This document shows positions 25,682 to 34,513 of a DNA stretch of 41,770 nucleotides, one piece after another. Each line of letters opens with the position of its first letter. Within the stretch, counting starts at the first letter, position 1. The position numbers and the translations under genes are program-made. The notes beneath the pieces were generated by a model. The model was not told where the DNA came from and did not search any database. It saw only the letters and a list, made by a program, of their open reading frames with translations. Origin of the DNA: Opitutus sp. (GTDB taxonomy: Bacteria; Verrucomicrobiota; Verrucomicrobiia; Opitutales; Opitutaceae); the NCBI GenBank assembly GCA_013822585.1, contig PNKG01000004.1, forward strand, positions 1 to 41,770, written 5' to 3'.

Positions 25682-25801
25682 GGAAGCTGTCTCTAGAAAA
25701 GCCGGCGCCGGGTGTTGTCAAAGATTTAGCCGGTCAACCGCGGGGTCGCCTGCTTTCTCCTGTTGCAGGCGGGCCGGGTGTTTCCAGACTCGGCGGGTTT
25801 C

Positions 25802-26752
25802 ATGGCACCACAGCTCGCATTATTCAGCTCCCTGCCCTGGTGGGCGTGGGCGGGTTTCCTCGGCTTCGTCGCCGTCATGCTGGCGCTCGACCTCGGTGTC
25901 TTCAACCGCCAGAGCCACGAGGTCGGCCTGCGCGAGGCGCTGGCGTGGTGCGCGGTGTGGTTCGGCCTGGCGATGGGGTTCAACCTGCTCGTGTCCTTCA
26001 AGCTCGGGTCGCAGCCGGCGCTGGAGTTCTTCACCGGCTACTTGGTCGAGCTCTGCCTGAGCGTCGACAACGTCTTCGTCTTCATCGTCATTTTCCAATA
26101 CTTCAAGGTCGAGCCGCGCTACCAGCACCGCGTGCTGTTCTGGGGCATCATCGGCGCGGTGGTGATGCGCGCGGTCTTCATCTTCGCCGGCATCAGCCTG
26201 ATCAACGCCTTCCACTGGATCATCTACGTCTTCGGCGCGTTCCTTGTCTACACCGGCATCAAGCTCGCGCTGCCGAAGAAGGACGACGGTCTCGAGCCGG
26301 AGAAGAACCCGCTGGTGAGGCTCGCGCGGCGCTTTCTGCCCGTGACCCCGCACTACGACGGCGGCCGGTTCTTCACCCATCCGCATGGCCGGCTGCACGC
26401 CACGCCGCTCTTCATTGTGCTGCTGGTGGTGGAGACGACGGATGTGATGTTCGCCCTCGACTCCATCCCCGCCGTGATCGCGATCACGCGCAACGAGTTC
26501 ATCGTTTTCACGTCGAACATCTTCGCGATCCTCGGCCTGCGCTCCCTCTACTTCGCGGTCTCGGGCATCATGCAGCTCTTCCGCTACCTGAACGTCGGCC
26601 TCGCCGTGATCCTCGTCTTCGTCGGCGGCAAGATGCTCGCCTCGCACTACATCGACGTGCCGATCAAGCTTTCGCTCGGCATCATCGGCTGCGTGCTCGC
26701 CGCCTCCATCCTCGCCTCCGTGCTGATCCCCTCGCAGCGGAAGGAGGGCTGA
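25802..26752 (+). CDS. TerC-family membrane protein
   Basis: FLGFVAVMLALDLGVFNRQSHEVGLREALAWCAVWFGLAMGFN; ELCLSVDNVFVFIVIFQYFKV; VETTDVMFALDSIPAVIAITRNEFIVFTSNIFAILGLRSLYF. Confidence 0.94.
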   Translation: MAPQLALFSSLPWWAWAGFLGFVAVMLALDLGVFNRQSHEVGLREALAWCAVWFGLAMGFNLLVSFKLGSQPALEFFTGYLVELCLSVDNVFVFIVIFQYFKVEPRYQHRVLFWGIIGAVVMRAVFIFAGISLINAFHWIIYVFGAFLVYTGIKLALPKKDDGLEPEKNPLVRLARRFLPVTPHYDGGRFFTHPHGRLHATPLFIVLLVVETTDVMFALDSIPAVIAITRNEFIVFTSNIFAILGLRSLYFAVSGIMQLFRYLNVGLAVILVFVGGKMLASHYIDVPIKLSLGIIGCVLAASILASVLIPSQRKEG

Positions 26753-27176
26753 TTTTCCGGCCTTTCACCGGCCGGCACCCGCGCACACTTCCGCGAGGGC
26801 GGCGAGGGCGGGCAGCAGGGGCGCAGGCCTTCCTGCGGCGCACCGTCGGCTCGCCGGCGAAGCCGCCCTGCTCCGTGTGGCAGGCCCAGCCTTCCTCCAG
26901 CTTGAGTTTGCCGCGGAGGCCGGCGGCGACCCGGATGCGGGGAGATTGGCCAGCGCGGCGCCGCTGCCGGACGGCAAACCCGACGATCAGCGTCATGAAG
27001 CCGATCCCCAGCGGCACGAGGCCGAAAACAGCCCTGCGATGATCCAACCCTGCCGCCCCGCCGGCGCGAGCGGGAATGCATCCCGGGGGAAGTGAAGGCC
27101 GCCGGGCCCGCTGGGCGGACTCCGGCGGCCGGTCCGGCGCACACGACACCGGCCGCTGTTACCCCTGAAAAGCGGA

Positions 27177-27593
27177 TCAGCTGACGGCGATCTTGCGCGG
27201 CTTCACGGCCTCAGTCTTGGGCAGCGAGACGCGGAGCACGCCGTCCTTGAGCTCGGCAACGATCTTGTCGGGGTCGATGGAGTTGTCGTGCGTCAGCTCG
27301 AGTTCGAACGCGGCGTCGACCGATTCGCGGTAGAGCTGCGTCCAGCCCTCGGGCTTGCGCCAGGCGCGGCGGCCGACAAGGCGGACAAGGCCCTCCTCGA
27401 CGGTGAGCTCGAGGCCGTCCTTCGCCACGCCGGGCAGTTGCACGACCAGACCCCAAGCCTCGGCGGTTTCCTGCAGGTCGTAGGCGGGCTTGAGGGTGAA
27501 TTCACTCCGGCGTGCCTCGTCGGTCGAGGCAGGCTCCTCGCGGCGGATGGCGCGGGAGAGACGGGGAACGATCTGGTTGAAGAGGTGGGTCAT
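27177..27593 (-). CDS. Hsp20/alpha-crystallin family small heat shock protein
   Basis: ETAEAWGLVVQLPGVAKDGLELTVEEGLVRLVGRR...ELKDGVLRVSLPKTEAVKPRKIAVS. Confidence 0.92.
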   Translation of the reverse strand: MTHLFNQIVPRLSRAIRREEPASTDEARRSEFTLKPAYDLQETAEAWGLVVQLPGVAKDGLELTVEEGLVRLVGRRAWRKPEGWTQLYRESVDAAFELELTHDNSIDPDKIVAELKDGVLRVSLPKTEAVKPRKIAVS

Positions 27594-27616
27594 GGTGATT
27601 CCTCCGATCGGGTGGT

Positions 27617-28036
27617 TCAGTTGACGTTGATGGCGATCTTGCGCGGCTTGGCCTGCTCCTGCTTCGGGAGCGTGACGGTGAGGATGCCATTCTCGAGCGC
27701 GGCGGTGACCTTGTCGGTTTGCACGTTCTCGGGCAGCGACACGGAGCGCGTGAGCGTGAACTCCTGCTCGCCGTCCTTGCGGGTGGCGGTGAGCGTGAGG
27801 TAGTTCTCAACGAGTTCGAGGTTGATGGCTTCGCGGGTCACGCCCGGGAGCTCGGCGCGGACGCAGACGTTGTCCTTGTCCTCGTAGAGGTCGACGGGGA
27901 AGCGCGGCGCCGACGGCGTCGCGAGTTCCGCCAGAGCGGTTTCGAAGAGACGATCGACTTCCGACTCCAGGCCGGACCACGGGGTGCGCGCCCGAAAGAG
28001 CGTCGCGGGATAGGTATGGCGGGTGAGGCGATACAT
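27617..28036 (-). CDS. Hsp20/alpha-crystallin family small heat shock protein
   Basis: MYRLTRHTYPATLFRARTPW...DKDNVCVRAELPGVTREAINLELVENYLTLTATRK...ALENGILTVTLPKQEQAKPRKIAINVN; start at 28036. Confidence 0.93.
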   Translation of the reverse strand: MYRLTRHTYPATLFRARTPWSGLESEVDRLFETALAELATPSAPRFPVDLYEDKDNVCVRAELPGVTREAINLELVENYLTLTATRKDGEQEFTLTRSVSLPENVQTDKVTAALENGILTVTLPKQEQAKPRKIAINVN

Positions 28037-28268
28037 GACGGTGTTCTCCTGTTGGATGGTTGTGGCCAACCCCTGCGCACCCGGCGTGCCGCGAGCCTGC
28101 GCGGCGCAAATCCGCGCAAATCCGCCACTTGCTTTTTTCATCACCCGGGCGGCGGGAAAAATTGTCCGGCCCGGTGACGCGGCAGGCGGGAAAATACGAC
28201 GCACGCGGGACCGCAAACACAGGATCGTGTCCGGTCCGGGCGGGAGGCGCACGACGGACGGACGGCCA

Positions 28269-28339
28269 GGAATTGAACGCCGCCCTTCCGCCCGCGCTGC
28301 TCCCCGCAGCAAGCTGCGGGGAATGGGGCAGCATTCATT
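28269..28339. repeat. Dispersed GC-rich hairpin repeat, contiguous copy
   Basis: ggaattgaacgccgcccttccgcccgcgctgctCCCCGCAGC-aa-GCTGCGGGGaatggggcagcattcattcc; near-identical blocks at 25493-25681. Confidence 0.88.
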
Positions 28340-28538
28340 CCAGACGGACAAATTACCCGAGCAACGCTTTGCTACCCGGCAGAGGTCGGTCAGCGCAGCG
28401 GCCTCGCCCCGGACCGCCCGGCGGATCACGCCCAGGGATTCGCGGCTCACCGGCACAGGCCACGCGGTTTGTGACACGGGGTCGATTTTCCCGTGGCCAC
28501 CGGTGCGGCCTCGCGCCACCAATACCGTCTTCCCCGCA

Positions 28539-29696
28539 ATGAGATTCGATTTCGACCATCCCATCGACCGCCGCGCCAGCGACAGCCGCAAATGGAACCG
28601 CTACGGCGGCCGCGACATCCTCCCCCTCTGGGTGGCGGATATGGATTTTGCTGCGCCGCCCGTCGTCGTCGACGCCCTGCGCGCCCGCGTGGAGCACGGT
28701 GTGTTCGGCTACGGCTACGAGACGCGCGGACTGAAGGAAGCCACGGTCGACTACGTCGCCCGGCGCTACGGCTGGAAGATCGACGAGGCCTGGTTGGTCT
28801 GGTTGCCCGGGCTCGTGTGCGGCCTGAACGTCGCCGCCGCCGCCATCGGCGAGGCCGGCGACGAGATCCTCTGCGCCACGCCCGTCTACCCGCCCTTCAT
28901 GAGCGCGCCGACGAACCAGCGTCGCCGCACGGTCACAGCGCCGATGGTGCGGCGCGGCGGGCGCTGGGAACTGGACTTCGATGCGCTGGAGCGCGCCGTG
29001 ACGCCGCGCACGCAGCAGTTCTTCCTCTGCAGTCCGCACAATCCGGTCGGCCGGGCCTTCTCCCGCGCCGAGTTGGAGCAGGTCGCGGCCTTTTGCGAAC
29101 GGCACAACCTCGTGCTCGTCTCCGACGAAATCCACTGCGACCTCGTGCTCGACGCCATCGCGCATGTGCCGGCCGCGACCCTGTCGCCCGCGGTCGCGGC
29201 CCGCACCATCACGCTCATGGCGCCAAGCAAGACCTTCAACGTGCCCGGGCTCGGCTGCTCCTTTGCCGTCATCCCCCACGCGGAGCTCCGGACGAAGTTC
29301 GCGCGCGCCACCCAGGGCATCGTGCCCGACGTGAATGTGCTCGGCTACATCGCCTGCGAGGCGGCGATGCGCCACGGCGAGCCTTGGCGCCAGGAGCTGC
29401 TCGCCTACCTGCGCGGCAACCGCGACCTCATCGAGCAGACCGTCGCGCGCGGCGAATTGCCCGGCCTGACGATGACCCACATCGAAGCCACCTACCTCGC
29501 CTGGTTGAACATCGAGCCGCTCAAGCTGACCCACGCCGCGGCGTTCTTCGAGCAGCACGGCCTCGGCTTCTCCGACGGCGCCCCCTTCGGCGCCGCCAAG
29601 AACACGCACCTGCGGCTCAACTTCGGCTGCACCCGCGCGACGCTGATCGAGGCCCTCGCCCGCCTCCGGCGCGCCCTCGCCGCCGCGGCGCGTTGA
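28539..29696 (+). CDS. MalY/PatB-like PLP aminotransferase (putative C-S lyase / cystathionine beta-lyase)
   Basis: MRFDFDHPIDRRASDSRKWNRYGGRDILPLWVADMDFAAPPVVVDALRARVEHGVFGY; LCSPHNPVGRAFSRAEL; LVSDEIHCDLVL; MAPSKTFNVPGLGCSFAVIP. Confidence 0.93.
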   Translation: MRFDFDHPIDRRASDSRKWNRYGGRDILPLWVADMDFAAPPVVVDALRARVEHGVFGYGYETRGLKEATVDYVARRYGWKIDEAWLVWLPGLVCGLNVAAAAIGEAGDEILCATPVYPPFMSAPTNQRRRTVTAPMVRRGGRWELDFDALERAVTPRTQQFFLCSPHNPVGRAFSRAELEQVAAFCERHNLVLVSDEIHCDLVLDAIAHVPAATLSPAVAARTITLMAPSKTFNVPGLGCSFAVIPHAELRTKFARATQGIVPDVNVLGYIACEAAMRHGEPWRQELLAYLRGNRDLIEQTVARGELPGLTMTHIEATYLAWLNIEPLKLTHAAAFFEQHGLGFSDGAPFGAAKNTHLRLNFGCTRATLIEALARLRRALAAAAR

Positions 29697-29744
29697 CCGC
29701 GCGAACCCGGCGCCCGCTACCCCAGCCCAGTGCTCCGTCCGCCT

Positions 29745-30251
29745 TGTCACCCAATAGGTGACAGCCCGAACACTCTCCCGAGCGCAAAAAGGGCGTGACG
29801 CCAGTGTCCGTGTCACCTATTAGGTGACAATGAGACCCCACCCACGACTCCAGATGTGGCTGGATATCGGCCGCGCGCTGTTTGCCGCCGGCGAGAGACT
29901 GGTCGATGAGGCCCGGCAAAAGACCAGGCCGCGTCGCTGGCAGTCCTACCACACCGTCCGCCCCGGAGCGGCGACTCCGCTTTGGAACATCCTCGCCGAT
30001 CAGCTTCGCTCCGAACTGGCGGGACACGGCGCCAAGGTCCGCCTCGCACGCTATCTCGGCATCCCGCGCCAGAGGCTCCACAATTTCCTGACCGACACCA
30101 GCCGCATGCCGGATGCCGAACTGACCTTGCGACTTCTCCACTGGCTGGCCGAGAAACGTGCCGGGCGCGATGTCTCATTGTAAGAATGCCGCGTCTTCCG
30201 GGTGAGTCTTCCGCAGTGCGGAGCGCGGATTCTGTCACCTAATAGGTGACA
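29745..30251 (+). mobile_element. 507-bp palindrome-bracketed HTH unit, TGTCACC variant (putative REPIN/MITE-like element)
   Basis: Palindromes at 29745-29763 (TGTCACCCAATAGGTGACA), 29811-29829 (TGTCACCTATTAGGTGACA) and 30233-30251 (TGTCACCTAATAGGTGACA) enclosing an HTH ORF. Mobility is inferred only. Confidence 0.6.
29830..30183 (+). CDS. Small helix-turn-helix (XRE/Cro-like) DNA-binding protein, copy 1
   Basis: 117 aa MRPHPRLQMWLDIGRALFAAGERL...GAKVRLARYLGIPRQRLHNFLTDTSRMPDAELTLRLLHWLAEKRAGRDVSL. About 75% identical by eye to the 40099-40455 product. ATG directly abuts the palindrome end. Confidence 0.85.
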   Translation: MRPHPRLQMWLDIGRALFAAGERLVDEARQKTRPRRWQSYHTVRPGAATPLWNILADQLRSELAGHGAKVRLARYLGIPRQRLHNFLTDTSRMPDAELTLRLLHWLAEKRAGRDVSL

Positions 30252-30269
30252 AATCTCCAGGGTTGCCGG

Positions 30270-31415
30270 GTGAAGCGCGGTGGGCACGGTGGGGGCGTGC
30301 GCATCGGCCCGCATGAGTTTCCGTCGAATTTGTTTCTCTCGCCGTTGGCGGGTTACACCAACCTGCCCTTCCGGCTCGTCGTGCGCGAGATCGGCGGACT
30401 GGATTGGGCGACGACCGACCTGATCAATGCCCGCTCGCTGCTCGAGCGGAGCCGCAAGGCCCTGCAGCTCGCGCAGACCTCGCCCGCGGAAAAGCTGCTG
30501 TCCGTGCAGCTCTTCGGCGCCGTGCCCGAGGAGATGCGCGACGCCGCGGCGATGGTCGAGTCGATGGGCATCGCCTCGGTCGACATCAACATGGGCTGCC
30601 CAGTCCGCAAGGTTGTGGGCATCGGCGGCGGCTCGGCGATGATGACCGAGCTGAAGAAGACGCAGGCGCTCGTGCGCGGCATGGTCGGGGCGGTGCAGAT
30701 CCCGATCACGGCGAAGATGCGGCTCGGCTGGGACGAGAACAACCTCACGGCGCCCGACCTCGCGCGCGCCCTCGAGGACGTCGGCGTGGCGGCGATCTTC
30801 GTGCACGGCCGCACGCGCGCGCAGGGCTTTTCCGGCACGGTGAACCTCGCGGGCATCCGCGCGGTCGTGGAGGCGGTAAAGGCGATCCCGGTGATCGGCA
30901 ACGGCGACGTCACCACGCCCGACGCGGCGAAAAGGATGTTCGACGAGACGGGTTGCGCGGGCGTGAGCATCGGCCGCGGCGCATTCTACAATCCGTGGAT
31001 TTTCCGCGACACGCGCGACCACCTGCGCACGGGGGCGGCGCCGCCGGAGGCCGGCTTCGCCGAGCGGATCGCGGTGATGCGGCGGCATCTCGACCTGGCG
31101 TGCGAGGTGTTCGGCGAGGAGCTCGGCTGCCGGCTCTTCCGCAAACCCGCGGCGTGGTATGCGAAGCGCTTCGGCCCCGCGAAGGAGTTCAAGAAGGCGG
31201 TCGTCGGACTGAGGACGCGCGCGGAGTTCGAGGAGATTGTCGCGGCGTTCGAGAAGTGGCGCGCGCCGTTTTGCGACGAACACGGGAACCTGCTGCCACG
31301 CTTCCGACCGGACCCGCTCGTGGCGTCTTTCATGCGCGAAGGCGACCCGGACGATCCGGCGAGCGTGCGGCGCGACGCGATCCCCGTGCCGAAGGGCCCT
31401 GTGGATACGTGGTGA
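30270..31415 (+). CDS. tRNA-dihydrouridine synthase (Dus family)
   Basis: LFLSPLAGYTNLPFRLVVREIGGLDWATTDLINARSLL; VDINMGCPVRKVVGIGGGSAMM; IFVHGRTRAQGFSG; VIGNGDVTTPDAAKRMF. ORF open from 30246; start GTG 30270 or 30297. Confidence 0.93.
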   Translation: MKRGGHGGGVRIGPHEFPSNLFLSPLAGYTNLPFRLVVREIGGLDWATTDLINARSLLERSRKALQLAQTSPAEKLLSVQLFGAVPEEMRDAAAMVESMGIASVDINMGCPVRKVVGIGGGSAMMTELKKTQALVRGMVGAVQIPITAKMRLGWDENNLTAPDLARALEDVGVAAIFVHGRTRAQGFSGTVNLAGIRAVVEAVKAIPVIGNGDVTTPDAAKRMFDETGCAGVSIGRGAFYNPWIFRDTRDHLRTGAAPPEAGFAERIAVMRRHLDLACEVFGEELGCRLFRKPAAWYAKRFGPAKEFKKAVVGLRTRAEFEEIVAAFEKWRAPFCDEHGNLLPRFRPDPLVASFMREGDPDDPASVRRDAIPVPKGPVDTW

Positions 31416-31595
31416 GGTGGCGCGCGGCGCCCCGACACTCGGCGCACGTTCAACGTCGGGGCGCAAAGCCCCTCCCCCCACGCCGGATGAGGTGAGCGCC
31501 GACGTCCTCGGCGGCGCCGGCGTGCGCGGACTCGGCGCGCTTTGCGGCGCAAAAAGAGTGGCCCGCCCGGAGTTTTTGGCCCTCACTGCGCATCG

Positions 31596-32270
31596 ATGCT
31601 CAATCTCGTCCACCTGTGGGGCATCTTCCTCGGCACGGTGATCGGCCTTTTGCCGATCATCAATCCGCTGGCGGCCGCGCCCACGTTCCTCGCCATCACC
31701 GAGGGCGACTCGGATGCGCGTCGCCGCGAGCAGGCGCGCAAAGGCTGCCTCTACATGGTGAGCATCCTCGTGAGTTTCCTGATCGGCGGCACCTTCATCA
31801 TGAATTTCTTCGGCATCTCGATCCCCGGCCTGCGCATCGCGGGCGGCATCCTGATGACCGGCATCGGCATGAGCATGCTCGCGGCGCACAAGACCACCGA
31901 GGAAGACCGCGAGGAGCGCGAGGCCGCCCGCAAGAAGGTCGACGTGTCCTTCTCGCCGCTGGCCATGCCGATGTTGAGCGGCCCGGGCTCGATCGCGGTC
32001 ACGCTCGGCTTCACCTCGCTCGCTTCGGACTGGACCGACTACGGCGCGATCATCGCCGGCATCGTCGTGGTGGCGTTCATCACCTACCTCGTGCTGCGGC
32101 TTGCGGGCCGGATCGTGACGTTCATCGGGCCGGTCGGCATGAACGCGATGACGAAAATCATGGGCTTCCTGATCATGTGCATCGGCGTGCAGTTCGTGGT
32201 GAACGGCATCCTCGGCATCGCCACCGACCCGGAGCTGCTCCGCGGCATCAAGGCCGCGCTGGCCCACTGA
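31596..32270 (+). CDS. MarC-family membrane protein
   Basis: LLPIINPLAAAPTFLAITEGDSDARRREQARKGCLYMVSILVSFLIGGTFIMNFFGISIPGLRIAGGILMTGIGMSML; FSPLAMPMLSGPGSIAVTLGF. Confidence 0.93.
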   Translation: MLNLVHLWGIFLGTVIGLLPIINPLAAAPTFLAITEGDSDARRREQARKGCLYMVSILVSFLIGGTFIMNFFGISIPGLRIAGGILMTGIGMSMLAAHKTTEEDREEREAARKKVDVSFSPLAMPMLSGPGSIAVTLGFTSLASDWTDYGAIIAGIVVVAFITYLVLRLAGRIVTFIGPVGMNAMTKIMGFLIMCIGVQFVVNGILGIATDPELLRGIKAALAH

Positions 32271-32352
32271 CGGTTCAGCCGGGCCGAGCAGCCCAAAGGC
32301 GCGGGCTTGTCTGCGCCGCGGCGCCCTGTATGGTGCCGCGCAGATCGCCGCC

Positions 32353-32904
32353 ATGAGTTCCCCCGTCCCCGCCCCGCCCGCGGTGCTTGCGCCGCTGCTC
32401 AGCTACCTGCACAGCCTGACAACCGCGCGCGCGGACCTGGAGACCTTGAAGCGGCGGCTGACCGAATCGCGCGTCACTCTCGACGACGTGCGCGGCTACC
32501 TGCGCTTCGAGGACGACTGCTACTGCCGCAACCTCGTGGCGGAGAGCCCGTGGTTCAACGTGCTTCTGCTGTGCTGGAAGAGCGGGCAGCGTTCGCCGAT
32601 CCACGACCACGCACAGTCGGTGTGCGTGTTCAAGGTGCTGACGGGCGTCTGCAGCGAGACGAGCTATGCGTTTTCCCCCTGCGGCCAGGTGGTGCCGCTG
32701 CGGACGAAGGACCTGCACGCCGGCGAGATCGTCGCTTCGCACGACAGCGAGACGCACCAGGTGTCGAACCTGCAGCCCGAAGGCACGGCACTCGTCACCC
32801 TGCACGTCTATTCGCCGCCGCTGAAAACGATGAAGGTCTTCTCGATCATGGGCAGAAGCGGCGGCGAATGGCTCGCCCCCGAGCACAAGGCCGTCGGGGC
32901 GTAG
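32353..32904 (+). CDS. Cysteine dioxygenase-family cupin protein
   Basis: YLRFEDDCYCRNLVAESPWFNVLLLCWKSGQRSPIHDHAQSVCVFKVLTG, with the cupin HDH motif and CDO-like spacing; SHDSETHQVSNL. Confidence 0.88.
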   Translation: MSSPVPAPPAVLAPLLSYLHSLTTARADLETLKRRLTESRVTLDDVRGYLRFEDDCYCRNLVAESPWFNVLLLCWKSGQRSPIHDHAQSVCVFKVLTGVCSETSYAFSPCGQVVPLRTKDLHAGEIVASHDSETHQVSNLQPEGTALVTLHVYSPPLKTMKVFSIMGRSGGEWLAPEHKAVGA

Positions 32905-33106
32905 TCGCGGCCGCTCAACCGCGGTTCAGCCTTCGGGTCCGACGGGGGGCGGCGCTCCGCCACTTGAAGCTCCGGGTGCCGGCTGCCGGCTGCTTGACCC
33001 GGGCGGGCGGCGCGGTCGAGACGTTCGCGCGGGGACTGCGGCGGCGCGCCCCGGACCGGACCGGCACAGAAGCCCTGCAGCTTGGCCGAAAACCGGCCCG
33101 CGGAGG

Positions 33107-34411
33107 TCAGTTCCGGCGCTCGACGATCGCGCCGGTCTTGTCCTTGAACACCAGCAGGCGTGTCTCGGTGTTGTAAGACTCGAACGATATGCCCAGCTGC
33201 GGGTTCACCAAGTCGCCCGGGCCGTAGGCCGTGCGCTCGATGAACACGCGCGGATTGGCCCCGCCGCGCACGCCGCTGACCTTCAGGTTTTGCACCCAAG
33301 CCTTGAACGCCGCGCTCGCGGGCGGCGCCGCGACCGGCTGCGGTGCCGGCGGCTCGGGCCTGGCCACTGCGGGGGCGGCTGGCTGGGGGTCGCCTGTTGA
33401 TTTCTCCGCCGCGGGTGGCGGCGTGGACTGGGCCGCTTCTGCAGGCGCGGGCGCAGCGGCTGCAACGACCTCGCGGGTCGGATCGGTGTGGCCCTGCTGG
33501 GTCTTGGCGATCATGTCCTTGGTCCTGCCGACCGGTCCCGTGCCACCGGTGGGGGGTTCGGCCGGCGCGGTTGGTGGCGGCGGAGCCACGGCTTCCGCCT
33601 GGGCGGGTCCGGGCGCGGGTTCGACCGTCTTCTTGGCCACCGGCGCAGCCTTGCGCACCGGCGGCGGCTCGGGCGGCGGGGCGGCGAGGAATTTCATGGC
33701 CGCCAAGCCGCCGCCCGCGAGCACGGCGACCGCAACGGCCGCCAGGAACAGTTTCTTCCGCTTGTCGCCCGCCGCAAGGGGAGCAGGCGCGGGCTCCTGC
33801 CCTTCCGCCACCTGGGGCGGAGGCGGCAGACCGCCGGCTCCGGATGGCGCCACCATCCTGAACCCGGGCGGGGGTGGAAATTTTTTGCCCGGAGGCGGCG
33901 GGAATTTCGGGGCGGCCGGCACCTCCGCCGCGGCCGGGGGCGGGGTTTCCGCGGCGGGTGGAGGCGGCGCGGCAGCGGGTGGCGCGGCGGCGGGTGGAGG
34001 AGCTTCCGGAGGCGGCACGATCGGTCCCGCGGCCGCAGGGACGGGAGCGGCGGACGGATCGCGGGGCTTGAGGGAGAATTTCGCGCGGCCTTCCGCGGGT
34101 TTCGGCGATTCGGCCGGGGCATCCGGCGCCGACGGGGGCGGCATCGGCGGCGCGCTTGGTGCCGGTGCAGGCGGCGGAGACGGCTCGGGTGCCGCGGCGG
34201 GAACCGGGGTCGCCGGCGTCGAATCGCCTCCGCCGATGCGCGGCTTCAGGCGCGGCATGGGCGGAATCGACGATGTGGAAGACGCAGCGGGGGCGGGCGG
34301 GGGCGACGGAGGTTGGGGCGCGGAGTCCGCGGGGGTCGGCGGATTGGTGGCCGGAGACTCGCCTCCGAGCCTGGGCTTGAGGCGGAGCTTCTGGGAGTTC
34401 TCGTCGCTCAT
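33107..34411 (-). CDS. Pro/Ala-rich single-TM protein of unknown function
   Basis: 434-aa ORF, N-terminal low-complexity Pro/Ala region with repeated LKPRIGG-type motifs, TM KKLFLAAVAVAVLAGGGLAAMKFLA, C-terminal domain FKAWVQNLKVSGVRGGANPRVFIERTAYGPGDLVNPQLGISFESYN. Confidence 0.7.
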   Translation of the reverse strand: MSDENSQKLRLKPRLGGESPATNPPTPADSAPQPPSPPPAPAASSTSSIPPMPRLKPRIGGGDSTPATPVPAAAPEPSPPPAPAPSAPPMPPPSAPDAPAESPKPAEGRAKFSLKPRDPSAAPVPAAAGPIVPPPEAPPPAAAPPAAAPPPPAAETPPPAAAEVPAAPKFPPPPGKKFPPPPGFRMVAPSGAGGLPPPPQVAEGQEPAPAPLAAGDKRKKLFLAAVAVAVLAGGGLAAMKFLAAPPPEPPPVRKAAPVAKKTVEPAPGPAQAEAVAPPPPTAPAEPPTGGTGPVGRTKDMIAKTQQGHTDPTREVVAAAAPAPAEAAQSTPPPAAEKSTGDPQPAAPAVARPEPPAPQPVAAPPASAAFKAWVQNLKVSGVRGGANPRVFIERTAYGPGDLVNPQLGISFESYNTETRLLVFKDKTGAIVERRN

Positions 34412-34513
34412 GCGGCCGGAAGGCTGGAGGATTTTGCGGACGGCGGAAACAAAAAGATGCCGTCAACCGGCCAAGCGTGACAATTCGCCGCCCTTGGACA
34501 GAGTGACGCTGCC

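Noticed and set aside
26682-27149. Minus-strand ORF with a possible TM segment (GLVPLGIGFMTLIVGFAV) between TerC and Hsp20
   Set aside because: Overlaps the TerC 3' end, mostly Arg/Pro-rich low-complexity translation, no recognisable domain. A small real protein cannot be excluded but is not supported.
29745-30251. Interpretation of the HTH units as toxin-antitoxin modules
   Set aside because: Only one ORF per unit and no partner toxin in the flanking sequence. The HTH protein alone looks like a regulator, although an antitoxin origin cannot be excluded.
30347-30358. GGGTTACACC inside the Dus gene resembling a palindrome half-site
   Set aside because: Only a half match, lies in the conserved coding motif AGYTNLPFR, and no second arm is present.
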